This document shows, piece after piece, positions 22,437 through 31,084 of a DNA stretch of 36,622 nucleotides (position 1 is its first letter; each line of letters opens with the position of its first letter). A program made the translations under genes and the position numbers. The notes beneath the pieces were generated by a model that made no database searches, was not told the DNA's origin, and worked only from the letters and a program-made list of their open reading frames with translations. The DNA is from an uncultured Porphyromonadaceae bacterium (lineage in GTDB: Bacteria > Bacteroidota > Bacteroidia > Bacteroidales > Muribaculaceae), in the NCBI GenBank assembly GCA_902493335.1, contig CABUPJ010000036.1:1-36622 (forward strand), written 5' to 3'.

Positions 22437-24400
22437 AAAAGACATCACTATCAGACCTCCCGTTCAACGAGAACATCAATGATTTTGGCACCGAGCGATA
22501 TGTAAATGGATTGATAAAATTCATTGAAAACTCCTCTGCTCCTATTACTATTGCTCTGCAAGGTGAATGGGGCAGTGGAAAAACGTCACTGATGACGAGA
22601 CTGGAACGTGCGCTGTGTTCAACACAGGATTCGCAGTTTATCGGCATAGACATCAATACCTGGGAGTATTCCATGATGTCGTCCCCAGAAACAACGGTGT
22701 ATAATATTCTGTCTCAACTGGTCACACAACTAACCAAGGATGATCCCGATTCTAAAACGACATTTATGAAATTTCTACGTGGAGTCGGGAAAAGCAAATT
22801 GGGCAGAGGCTTATACAGAGCGGCAAGAGAAGGAATCAAACAGATTCCTGGAGTTGGTCCCGTTGTGGAAGGTGTCGGATTGCCTCCAGAGATGCCTGAC
22901 TTTCCGGAACATACTGAGACGGCCTCACTTTCAGAACTGAAGAACGCTCTCGCTAATGCCGTCAACAGCGCCATTGAGGCGGAAAACAAACGCGGAGCAA
23001 TCATCTTTGTAGATGACCTCGACCGTCTCAATCCTCCTGTTGCAGTCGAGATTCTTGAACTGCTCAAGAATATTTTCACTTTGGACAACTGTATATTCGT
23101 ACTTGCAATTGATTATGATGTTGTCGTAAAGGGATTGAAACCTAAATTCGGTGAACTCACAGAAAAAAATGAACGGGAATTCCGCTCGTTCTTTGACAAG
23201 ATCATTCAGGTGCCGTTTTCTTTGCCTGTAAATAATTACAGGCCAATGGATTTTGTTTTCAATTCTCTTGTCAATATAGGTTATATTGAGGATATCTATA
23301 CCTCCGACCCTAAAGTGAGGGATCTGTTTACGACGATAGTGGAGGCTTCTGTTGGAAAAAATCCACGTTCAATCAAGCGTCTAATCAACACTCTTTCCCT
23401 TCTCGACTGTATAGCGAAATGTGGAGATATAGCCGGTGAATCAGGTACCGATACGTTGGATAATAAGTCTCTGAATCTCATAATTGTCTCAATACAGATA
23501 TGTTATCCTAAGATATACCGTATGCTTTCGCGCAATCCTGAGTTTACCGGCTGGGATGCGGATTTCGCCCGAAAAATGGGAATAAGGCTTGAATCTGTTT
23601 CGGAAAATGACGAAACGAGCAATCAGTGGGAAAATATTCTTGAAGCAGCCTGCGAGCCTGACGCCTATCTTAAGCAGCATCTCAACGACATTACTTTGCT
23701 GCTCAATCTTACGATTGATATTCTAGCGAAAACCAATCACTCAGATCCGGGAAAATTTGGCAAAAAAATGAAGGAAATTATGGATAAATCATCTGTGACA
23801 GGAATAAATGCTGAATTCAAAGCCGAAGATCTCAATAAGAAGAACCTTATAAGTAAACTTCATTCCAATGTAATGTTGCGCATCAATGCCTTACGCCCGG
23901 ATATCAACAAATGGCAGTTCAAGAGAAACACAGGCAACGGCGGTCTTTATTTTTGGATTGACGATGACATGTCTTTCGATGTTACGTTCACTCCGTCTGT
24001 CACGCCGGATAAAAAGATATCACTTCGTCTGTGGTTGGATTTCTATGTAGCCCTGCCCGAACGCCTCAACGGTAAGTCATTCGACGAACTGATGCAAGAA
24101 CAGACGATTGCCGACAACCTCTACCGGCTTGATTCGGTGCTGGCTCCATTGCTTGCCAAGAACTGGTTCTTTGAAGGTTGTAAGTATGAAGGTAATGATG
24201 ATTATTTCCCAAGCTACATCGACGAACTCCGATACCTTCACAACAATGGCTCAATGTCTGATAGTATAACAAACAATCCTCAATATTGGTTAGTGCTCGA
24301 CAAACCTTCATATTTCGAATCGAACGAAGTGGTGAACACCATAGCCGATATACTTATTGCTAATTATGATTTCCGCAAGGCCATGAAAAATTTTAAATGA
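22433..24400 (+). CDS. KAP-family P-loop NTPase
   Basis: A 655-residue cytoplasmic NTPase. Walker A GEWGSGKTS lies at 44-52, in the usual KAP position right after FIENSSAPITIALQ. Walker B IFVDDLDRL is at 191-199, followed by ILELLKNIFTLDNCIFVLAIDYDVV, as in the family. The region between them (about 120-160) lacks the transmembrane insert many KAP proteins carry, so this one looks soluble. The last roughly 200 residues form a separate domain I do not recognise (LRLWLDFYVALPERL, NPQYWLVLDKPSYFES). KAP NTPases appear in several anti-phage systems. The start is ATGA-coupled to the mini-protein, the stop ATGA-coupled to the next gene. Confidence 0.9.
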   Translation: MKKTSLSDLPFNENINDFGTERYVNGLIKFIENSSAPITIALQGEWGSGKTSLMTRLERALCSTQDSQFIGIDINTWEYSMMSSPETTVYNILSQLVTQLTKDDPDSKTTFMKFLRGVGKSKLGRGLYRAAREGIKQIPGVGPVVEGVGLPPEMPDFPEHTETASLSELKNALANAVNSAIEAENKRGAIIFVDDLDRLNPPVAVEILELLKNIFTLDNCIFVLAIDYDVVVKGLKPKFGELTEKNEREFRSFFDKIIQVPFSLPVNNYRPMDFVFNSLVNIGYIEDIYTSDPKVRDLFTTIVEASVGKNPRSIKRLINTLSLLDCIAKCGDIAGESGTDTLDNKSLNLIIVSIQICYPKIYRMLSRNPEFTGWDADFARKMGIRLESVSENDETSNQWENILEAACEPDAYLKQHLNDITLLLNLTIDILAKTNHSDPGKFGKKMKEIMDKSSVTGINAEFKAEDLNKKNLISKLHSNVMLRINALRPDINKWQFKRNTGNGGLYFWIDDDMSFDVTFTPSVTPDKKISLRLWLDFYVALPERLNGKSFDELMQEQTIADNLYRLDSVLAPLLAKNWFFEGCKYEGNDDYFPSYIDELRYLHNNGSMSDSITNNPQYWLVLDKPSYFESNEVVNTIADILIANYDFRKAMKNFK

Positions 24401-26154
24401 TGAATCCATTGATTTATCCGGAGCTGGAGAAAGCTCTGAAAAACCGTATAAGCGAAATACGTCCTGATTCTTGTCTCTATCCCGACAAGGAATGGGTAAG
24501 AATCGGTGATTGGTTTAACAAACGTCATTATAACAGATGGATACAGGTCTATACTCCACTTCCGACAGAGGAAATACATTATGAGTATTATGGCGGAAAT
24601 GCGTGTCTGCACCTTGAAGGAGATTATGCCGGCAAGAAATATGTTCGGCAGGCACGGGAATTGAAACGCCGTAGCCGTGAATATGATGAAATAGTATGGC
24701 TTACGCCCAATCCAAATTGCATCAGCTGTATTATAAAATTGGAAGTGGACGGAGAAGACGATTTAGTCAGGAAACTTCATCGTCTTGTTGAAATCTTTGA
24801 TAAAGACCTCGTCGAACTGTATGGCGGTGAGGAACTTACCAATATAGAATTAAAAGGTAGCTATATTCTGCCGCAGGAACTTTCATTGAAAATTTTGTCG
24901 GAAGATGAGGCTTCCATTCATAATCTCGGCGTAGAAGGTCTGTTTAACCTGCCCCTGTCCATACCCGACTATCAGCGCATATACTGCTGGGAGAACAAGC
25001 AAATTGAAATGTTGTGGGAAAGTCTTTCCACGATAAAAACCGGCTCGCCATATCATTTGGGAACCATCATCCTGCAGAACCGCGAAGGAAAATACGAGAT
25101 TGTGGACGGTCAGCAAAGGCTCGTCACCTTGTCGCTGATTCTGTGGGGACTCGGCTATAAGGGCAATATTCCGCTATTGAACGAACGGTTTAGAAATAAT
25201 GACGCCATAAAGCATATCAAGAATGCAAAGGCTGTCATATCAGCCCTTTTGAGAGAATTGAGAAGTCATGATATGCTGGATGCGGTTCTCGATTCGTTAA
25301 AATTTTCTGTTATTGTAATCAATGACGATAATCTAGATATCGGATATACGTTTTTCTCGAATCAGAATTCAAAAGGCGTTAAACTTACAGACTATGACCT
25401 GCTGAAAGCCCATCATCTCAGATATATCATGTCGGAGCCGCAGGCGATTCACCTTGCAAACAGCTGGGCCAAACTCACAAAGAAAGATGATGAAAGCAGA
25501 ATGCCCGTCGAACTCTCTTTGGGCAAACATGTCTATCGGTTAAGAAAACTGTTGCTAAAGAATGATTTCAACGAATACGGCCACTATGTACGCGATGAAT
25601 TCCAGACGGCTCCCTCGATGCCTGACGTGCCGCCATTCGGCGAAAGATTCGACTTCTTTGAACCGATTCAGGGCGGAGCGCACTTTTTTGCCTTTGTCAA
25701 TCATTTTAATGACCGTTATAAATCTTTTGAATCCCTTCCGCAGGTAATAACCCTCAAGGAAAAATTCGGCCGCCGGCATAAGGTGTATGCGACTTTGGCC
25801 GAAACCATCCTCTTTGGCTATTACGTTAAATTCGGTTCTGAATACCTTTCCGAAGCGTTGTTCTGCATCATGTCAAAGCTGGCGGAACACCGGTATATGA
25901 AAGTGAGAGCGCTGGAGCAGCAGATCCAGCGGTTTGCCAAGGATTCAAACCTTGTTCAATTTATTCAATTCTCCACTTCTCCTACATTTTTCTTTGCCTC
26001 AGCACTTGACAGCATCCGGACAAGTATAATGGACTATGATATTAATGACGGCATACGGTGGGATTTCTATAAACAAATGTGTGATATGTTCGCGTCGTTT
26101 AACGATATGACCGTCGCCGAAATAGTCAAACAGATTGAAAATGAATACAAATGA
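24397..26154 (+). CDS. DUF262 (GmrS-like) protein with extra N-terminal domain, no nuclease domain
   Basis: A 585-residue protein. Residues about 170-345 form DUF262, a ParB/Srx-like NTPase fold: IPDYQRIYCW (189-198), LGTIILQ (221-227), VDGQQRL (236-242), and NSKGVKLTDYDLLKAHHLR (324-342). DUF262 is the NTP-binding half of GmrSD-type type IV restriction enzymes and of SspE. About 150 residues precede it (GDWFNKRHYNRWIQVYTP, HYEYYGGNACLHLEGDY) and resemble, weakly and from memory, the DUF4268-like C-terminal part of some PD-(D/E)XK proteins. The C-terminus is helical and shows no HNH/DUF1524 motif. The start overlaps the KAP stop as ATGA. Confidence 0.9.
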   Translation: MMNPLIYPELEKALKNRISEIRPDSCLYPDKEWVRIGDWFNKRHYNRWIQVYTPLPTEEIHYEYYGGNACLHLEGDYAGKKYVRQARELKRRSREYDEIVWLTPNPNCISCIIKLEVDGEDDLVRKLHRLVEIFDKDLVELYGGEELTNIELKGSYILPQELSLKILSEDEASIHNLGVEGLFNLPLSIPDYQRIYCWENKQIEMLWESLSTIKTGSPYHLGTIILQNREGKYEIVDGQQRLVTLSLILWGLGYKGNIPLLNERFRNNDAIKHIKNAKAVISALLRELRSHDMLDAVLDSLKFSVIVINDDNLDIGYTFFSNQNSKGVKLTDYDLLKAHHLRYIMSEPQAIHLANSWAKLTKKDDESRMPVELSLGKHVYRLRKLLLKNDFNEYGHYVRDEFQTAPSMPDVPPFGERFDFFEPIQGGAHFFAFVNHFNDRYKSFESLPQVITLKEKFGRRHKVYATLAETILFGYYVKFGSEYLSEALFCIMSKLAEHRYMKVRALEQQIQRFAKDSNLVQFIQFSTSPTFFFASALDSIRTSIMDYDINDGIRWDFYKQMCDMFASFNDMTVAEIVKQIENEYK

Positions 26155-27997
26155 ACTTTATTCCGGGAAACTGACTCCGGAAATCATTGTGAAGAATGAT
26201 GTCGGGTTTATGGTGCCGCTGTATCAGAGGCTGTTCGCCTGGTCTAAACAGGAGGTATCGGAACTGCTTGATGACCTCAAATTCCATTTTGAGAAATGGC
26301 CTGATGCAAAATCGTCTGACATTCACTTTCCATATTATCTCGGGGTTGTAACCACAGTCCCTTTCAATGAGCGTTATTGTCTTGTCGACGGTCAGCAGAG
26401 ATGCACTGTGCTGATGATTATGGCAAGTGTATTCGGGAAAATATCGCCCGAATGGAAAGTGTTTTTTGAAAATGGGAGCAGACTTGAATTATTCGCTCGT
26501 GAAGATGATGCAAAATTTCTTAAAGGTCTTGCCGACGGTATTACGCAGGGGAAATATGCCAATATGTTGATGGCCGAGGCATACCGGGCTATTGGGGAAT
26601 TTTTAGCCGACATGGATATAGAGCAACAGCGAGCATTCGTTGACAGCTGTTTTTCAAGAATCACGATTTTAAACTCGGTTTTGCCGCCGAATTATTTGCT
26701 GGAGCCGTCATCTCTGAACAGATATTTCGAGATTATGAACTCTGCCGGCGTAAATCTGGAACAGCACGAAGCATTAAAAGTATCTTTGCTCAACGGGCAA
26801 AAAGATCAGACCAAATTGCTTCAGATATGGAACTTGTGCTCCGACTTCTCCACTCCGCTTCTGCGTAAGAAAGAAGACGTAAATGAGAAAGACTACTCCG
26901 ATATGTATATGGAACTGTTTTCTCTGTCGACCGATGAGGCAATCAATACTATAATACAGTACAATAATATTTCGGAAAACGCGGAGGAAGGTGACGGTTT
27001 TTATCCTGCGATATCTGAAATAGACGTAGAACTTCAGGAGTTCAGCAATCCACTCGGTGAATGTAACGAGAGAAGCGTTCTTTCATTTCCTGAATTCCTC
27101 CTGCTGACTCTTGATATTTATAAAAATCTGAACGGTGAGTGGAAGTTCTACAAGGTTGACGAACTTAATGAACGTTTTAACGCATACCTTTTGAATACGC
27201 CCGTCGATGTCCCTGGATTCTATGACAAGCTCCTGAAATTGCGTATCGCGCTTGACCTATATGTCATCCGGCGCAAAATTGATGGCCAAGAAAGTGATTA
27301 TAGTCTTATATATCATGATGAAGACAATAAGATTGATAACGATTGTTTGGAACAGTACGAGGCGATGCTGTCCGTTTCGACTCCCTACTATAAATGGTTG
27401 AAGATTCTGCTGGAATATGTTCTTGACACTCAAAACAGCAAAACATCCGCAGATATTTTGGCTGCATTGAAGGTTTGGGACAATGGGCAACATCCATATC
27501 CCGCATCGGTTTCGGAACTCAGATATGGAAACGTTGACCGATATTGGTTCTGGCGACTGGATTACTACCTTTGGGAGCAAGTAGCCAAGCCAAAAGAGTC
27601 GGAGGATATTACGACAGACGATTATAGTCAAATCCGTCCGTATCGTCAGGCTATTCTTGACTACACTTTCCGCGCCAACAGATCCATTGAACATCTGCAT
27701 CCTCAAAATGAGTCCAACAATGCCTCATGGGACAGAGCCGATATTGATTCTTTCGGCAATCTTGCGATGATTTCCCAAAGTTTCAATTCTCAGCAAAGCA
27801 ACGAGGATGTACATGTAAAGTTCTCGCGTATTGAGACTCAGATCCGCAATAAGACTTTGCAGAGCATCAAATTGCTTAAAATGTATGTCTCAGTCAAAGG
27901 GAATCCTGAAGGATGGACTCCCGAGGCCTCTAAAAAACATGAGGAAGAAATGTTGAATGTGTTATCTGTTGGGCTAAATTTTAGCGGTACGAATTAG
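26141..27997 (+). CDS. DUF262-DUF1524 (GmrSD-like) nuclease
   Basis: A 618-residue protein from the ATG at 26141; an in-frame TTG two codons upstream is unlikely. DUF262 begins at once: VPLYQRLFAW (25-34), VDGQQRCTVL (82-91), FEIMNSAGVNLEQHEALK (196-213). The C-terminus carries DUF1524, a His-Me-finger nuclease: SIEHLHPQN (515-523), then SFGNLAMISQSFNSQQSN (537-554) and Lys560. GmrSD and SspE proteins with this pair cut modified phage DNA in an NTP-dependent way; substrate here is unknown. It overlaps the previous gene by 14 bp and ends the coupled unit. A short gap then leads to a convergent gene. Confidence 0.92.
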   Translation: MNTNELYSGKLTPEIIVKNDVGFMVPLYQRLFAWSKQEVSELLDDLKFHFEKWPDAKSSDIHFPYYLGVVTTVPFNERYCLVDGQQRCTVLMIMASVFGKISPEWKVFFENGSRLELFAREDDAKFLKGLADGITQGKYANMLMAEAYRAIGEFLADMDIEQQRAFVDSCFSRITILNSVLPPNYLLEPSSLNRYFEIMNSAGVNLEQHEALKVSLLNGQKDQTKLLQIWNLCSDFSTPLLRKKEDVNEKDYSDMYMELFSLSTDEAINTIIQYNNISENAEEGDGFYPAISEIDVELQEFSNPLGECNERSVLSFPEFLLLTLDIYKNLNGEWKFYKVDELNERFNAYLLNTPVDVPGFYDKLLKLRIALDLYVIRRKIDGQESDYSLIYHDEDNKIDNDCLEQYEAMLSVSTPYYKWLKILLEYVLDTQNSKTSADILAALKVWDNGQHPYPASVSELRYGNVDRYWFWRLDYYLWEQVAKPKESEDITTDDYSQIRPYRQAILDYTFRANRSIEHLHPQNESNNASWDRADIDSFGNLAMISQSFNSQQSNEDVHVKFSRIETQIRNKTLQSIKLLKMYVSVKGNPEGWTPEASKKHEEEMLNVLSVGLNFSGTN

Positions 27998-28022
27998 AGT
28001 GACCCGTCTATGTCTGGCGGAG

Positions 28023-28625
28023 TTATTTGAACAGCTCTTCGTTGTTTTTCGATGTCAGCAGGCGAGAGTGTATTGTCTGATAATCGAGCTCTGATATCAG
28101 GTTGTTGAAGTCGTCTTCGCCGGCGAAGACGAAAAAGATGGTTTCGGAGACCGAGCTGTCAGACGATGCCGTTACTTTGGCCGACCATGACGCGACCATC
28201 CTGCCGTCGTCAAGGATGATGAAACGCATGTTGATGCGGTTGCCGAACGAAAACCACCATTTGTCTGTCGCCCAGGCGACGGTGACTGCCGGGAATCTGA
28301 TGCCGAAATCTTTTTTTATTTCGGTGACATTATGGTCTATGGCGACATTGACCCATTTGAGGTATTTGTCGCGCGCCTGCAGCAATGACAATCTGAAGGC
28401 GTCGAGTTCACAGCCGTTGACAGATATAAAGGCGTGATTGGAGCGTTTGGCTTCGGTGCCGATATATACGTTTGATATTCCGTCGTCTATGAGGGCGCCC
28501 TCGATACTGAAGTCGGTGTTGAAATATGAATTATGGTATCTGCCGGTCTGTTGCTCGGCCTTTACCGAAGCGGCCTGTAAAAAAGCGGTCAGCGATGAAA
28601 GAAATTTTTTCATGATGTTTTTCAT
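28023..28625 (-). CDS. Hypothetical protein, possibly exported
   Basis: A 200-residue protein with no family I recognise. The N-terminus (MKNIMKKFLSSLTAFLQAASVKA) could be a weak signal peptide, though its hydrophobic core is short. An in-frame ATG at 28613 is an alternative start. The body contains NVYIGTEAKRSNHAFISVNG and VTVAWATDKWWFSFGNRINMRF, a mixed beta-rich composition. It is convergent with the DUF262-DUF1524 gene across 25 bp and is more GC-rich, so it probably marks the island's right border. An unusual inverted repeat and palindrome lie upstream. Confidence 0.75.
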   Translation of the reverse strand: MKNIMKKFLSSLTAFLQAASVKAEQQTGRYHNSYFNTDFSIEGALIDDGISNVYIGTEAKRSNHAFISVNGCELDAFRLSLLQARDKYLKWVNVAIDHNVTEIKKDFGIRFPAVTVAWATDKWWFSFGNRINMRFIILDDGRMVASWSAKVTASSDSSVSETIFFVFAGEDDFNNLISELDYQTIHSRLLTSKNNEELFK

Positions 28626-28690
28626 CCTGTCGCTCAGCCCTTTGACGACGGTCTCTAAAATAGAAGCGAGGGCCGACTAAGCCACATCTC

Positions 28691-28809
28691 CGAATGAAGG
28701 TCGTAGGAAAAACCGTTGATGCAGATATGGTGATAGCGACCCGCGCGTATAGCACGAGAACCGCTTGTTTATCTTTGCATCGGTTGAAAATTTCCTACGT
28801 TTTCATTCG
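28691..28809. repeat. Long imperfect inverted repeat carrying a promoter-like box
   Basis: The left arm (28691-28727) contains CGAATGAA, CGTAGGAAA, CCG, GATGCA. The right arm (28774-28809) contains TGCATCGG, TTTCCTACG, TTCATTCG, the same words in reverse complement and the same order. About 45 bp separate them. The right arm starts with TATCTTTG (28770-28777), an exact -7 box pointing to the plus strand, where no gene follows. The left arm has the weaker mirror TATCTGCA. Two divergent copies of one sequence, an invertible promoter or a hairpin RNA are all possible. Confidence 0.6.
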
Positions 28810-28849
28810 CAAGATAAGCAAAACGCTCCTTGTTGATTCGATATGTCAG

Positions 28850-28880
28850 TGTCATTTAGCTAAATGACATTGCAAATGTA
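28850..28880 (-). promoter_or_regulatory. 20-bp palindrome beside a -7 box
   Basis: TGTCATTTAGCTAAATGACA (28850-28869) is a perfect palindrome. TACATTTG on the minus strand (28880-28873) is an exact -7 box, so the predicted start near 28869 falls at the palindrome edge. That geometry suits an operator for a dimeric repressor. The transcript would read toward the 28023-28625 gene with a leader of about 240 nt. The remainder of the 358-bp gap (28626-28983) shows no other gene. Confidence 0.5.
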
Positions 28881-28983
28881 TGAATAAATTACTTTAGATG
28901 AAAATTATCGTCAGACAATTTTCTGTGATGCCGTCGCACTCCGGTTTTATATTTGCGGGCCGCAGGGTGGGGGAATCACGGCC

Positions 28984-30651
28984 TTAAAGGCTGTGTCTGC
29001 CAATCTCCATGACTCTTTCTTCAAGTTCTTTCCGGTTGCCGACAGCCTTGTTTCTTGTCTTGACCCGATAATTATATATGGTCTTGACCGAGTATCGCAG
29101 GAATTGCGCGATTTTTTCGCTGTCGGTAATTCCGAGTCTTATCAGAGCGAAAACGCGCAGTTCGGTGTTCAGCTGGCCGTCTTTTTTCAGTACTATCTGT
29201 CCGTCAGGAGAAAGAAGTTTGTTGAAATCATCGACAAAGGTGGGAAATAGCTTTAAGAATGTCGAGTCAAAATTGCGATAGAAAGTTTTAAGTTCTTCAT
29301 CAGTCAGGTCTGTCGATTTTAATTTTTCTTTCAGTTCATCGGTTTTGCCGGATGCGACCAGTTTGTTTAATGATTTCCTGTATGCATCCAAATTGTCGAT
29401 ATATAAGGAACACTGACTCATGTATTGAGTTATGTATTCTTCTTTTATTTTAGAATTTTCCGCGATGGCGTGGTTGGCTTCTGTCAGACGGTTATTGAAA
29501 TCCCCGAGTTCTGCATTAAGCTGTTTTAGCTGATTGTTTGCGGCAATTGTCTGTTGATGTGCATTTGATGTTTTCTTCATCTGCTTCCATATCCACACGA
29601 TTGCCATGAGAAGGAATAAGACGAGGATACTGATAATTATAATCAGTATCAGCTGCCGTTGGCGTTGAAGCTGTATTTCTTTCACAAATGCCGAGTTGAC
29701 AATAGGAAAGATATCGTTTATTTCAAGAATCCTTTGCCGGGCATTGCATTTCTGGGCATCATCCATCGCGATGCGCAGGAATCTATGGGCATTGTCGATG
29801 TCTCCTTCTTTAAACAGGATGACGGCAAGTTGGCGGAGTGATACATATTCCCTGACTGATGCCCGGAGGTCGGCGATAGATGATATAATCAGGTTTTCCT
29901 TCTGTTTTTCGATATCTCCGATTTCCTGATATGCGAATGACAGCGAATTTGCAAGAATAGCCCTGTCATGGGTAGAATATTCATTGTTTGCAAGGTAGTC
30001 TTCGATAATTTCCACGGATTTCCTGCTGTCTCCTTCTCTGAGATATTTGCCGGACATATTGATGACGTAGGACAATGAATTCGGGGAGGTCAGAGAAAGC
30101 AAGGAGTCGCGGGATGTCTCAAACATCTTAAGGTATTTGTCTTTATCTTCTTTTCTGACAGAGAAATCCACTAAGTAAGATGCGATGGTTTCTTTAATAT
30201 AGTGGTAATATGGCAGCAGATAGTCCGGGACCGAACTATATGGAATGGAATCAACAATCTCTGACGCTTCTTTATACATTCCTATACTCCCGAGGACATT
30301 TGCTGTATTAAGGCGTGAGTTTGTTATAAATTCTTGATTCCCGGTCTTTAATGCCAGAATCTCGCGTTGTCTGCAATATGCGAACGCTGAATCTGTATTG
30401 TAGGGCCTGAATTCGTCAAGCAGATTGCCAAGGGCTATAAAGCGCGCAGTGTCATCCGAGGCCGAATACAGAGTCTGTCTTAATTCTTTCAGCCGGTTTT
30501 CTTTTTGAGACAGATATATCTCTTTGTCCTGAATCGTCCTGTGAAGCTCGGACATCAGGGCGTCTGTCTCGGTATGCGTTGAAGTGCACCCGGTTGCCAA
30601 CGTCACCAAAAGTGATATTATGTAGTATGACAGTATTCGTTTTAATATCAT
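28984..30651 (-). CDS. SusR-like membrane TPR regulator (DUF6377-type)
   Basis: A 555-residue protein. The N-terminus MILKRILSYYIISLLVTLATGC has a lipobox-like LATGC (Cys22). Residues about 50-310 are helical TPR-like repeats expected in the periplasm. One transmembrane helix follows (about 334-356, IIIISILVLFLLMAIVWIW), then a coiled coil and a C-terminal LuxR-type HTH (TDSEKIAQFLRYSVKTIYNYRVKT, about 509-532). This layout matches SusR/DUF6377 regulators that sense alpha-glucans and activate divergent utilisation genes; family name from memory. The ATG at 30651 is preferred over TTG at 30657, which is part of a -7 box. It is divergent from the SusE/F-GH31 operon. Confidence 0.88.
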   Translation of the reverse strand: MILKRILSYYIISLLVTLATGCTSTHTETDALMSELHRTIQDKEIYLSQKENRLKELRQTLYSASDDTARFIALGNLLDEFRPYNTDSAFAYCRQREILALKTGNQEFITNSRLNTANVLGSIGMYKEASEIVDSIPYSSVPDYLLPYYHYIKETIASYLVDFSVRKEDKDKYLKMFETSRDSLLSLTSPNSLSYVINMSGKYLREGDSRKSVEIIEDYLANNEYSTHDRAILANSLSFAYQEIGDIEKQKENLIISSIADLRASVREYVSLRQLAVILFKEGDIDNAHRFLRIAMDDAQKCNARQRILEINDIFPIVNSAFVKEIQLQRQRQLILIIIISILVLFLLMAIVWIWKQMKKTSNAHQQTIAANNQLKQLNAELGDFNNRLTEANHAIAENSKIKEEYITQYMSQCSLYIDNLDAYRKSLNKLVASGKTDELKEKLKSTDLTDEELKTFYRNFDSTFLKLFPTFVDDFNKLLSPDGQIVLKKDGQLNTELRVFALIRLGITDSEKIAQFLRYSVKTIYNYRVKTRNKAVGNRKELEERVMEIGRHSL

Positions 30652-30654
30652 ACC

Positions 30655-30662
30655 CAAAGTTA
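30655..30662 (-). promoter_or_regulatory. -7 box abutting the SusR-like start (possible leaderless mRNA)
   Basis: The minus strand reads TAACTTTG then GGT and the ATG. With the transcription start expected about 4 nt after the box, the mRNA would begin at or beside the start codon. No good -33 TTTG is present. Confidence 0.45.
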
Positions 30663-30734
30663 ATAAAAAAACTCAAAGGAGAAGAATCGTCCGGCTAAAA
30701 TTGAATTTTTAACATTTCATCGCTCCGGTCAGGT

Positions 30735-30751
30735 CTGACAGTTTGTGTCAG
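30735..30751. promoter_or_regulatory. Inverted repeat in the divergent intergenic region
   Basis: CTGACA (30735-30740), 5-bp spacer, TGTCAG (30746-30751). It lies between the regulator and the operon and could be an activator-binding site. The rest of 30663-30950 shows no gene; a second small stem (GGAG...CTCC, 30909-30926) is present. Confidence 0.35.
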
Positions 30752-30953
30752 TTTCTGAGCCGCACAGGTGTAATGGTTTCTTATGTTTTGTGAGTCATTA
30801 AGGTGACGGCGGCTTTCCAAAGAGTCTTGATCCCGCATTTTTTACTCCCTAATTATAATATGCCGTGTTTTGGGATATTTTGAGAATCAATGAGTTGTGC
30901 TTATGACGGAGCTGTAAACAACTCCTTGTTGGCTACCTGCGGTTTTTTATCCG

Positions 30954-30984
30954 TTTAAAGGCTGTCTGTTTATGGCTATTTTTG
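30954..30984 (+). promoter_or_regulatory. Promoter of the SusE/F-like-GH31 operon
   Basis: TTTA (30954-30957), a 19-bp spacer and TATTTTTG (30977-30984) fit the consensus with one mismatch in the -33 element. The leader would be about 97 nt. Confidence 0.6.
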
Positions 30985-31084
30985 TAATGTGTAGTTTTAA
31001 ACCGCATCTAAACCATTATAAAAACCGACTATATAGGTCTCTACTAAAAATCAGTAATGAATCAACCTTAAAAAATTTGTGTCT

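Noticed and set aside
20281..28030. att direct repeat of the tRNA-Ser 3' end at the island's right border
   Set aside because: I looked for GTTCGAATCTCGTCCTC near 28000 and elsewhere in the island and did not find a second copy; no integrase gene is present.
28898..28986. 29-codon plus-strand frame downstream of the TATCTTTG box
   Set aside because: No conserved-looking content; it runs into the convergent SusR-like gene end and probably arises by chance.
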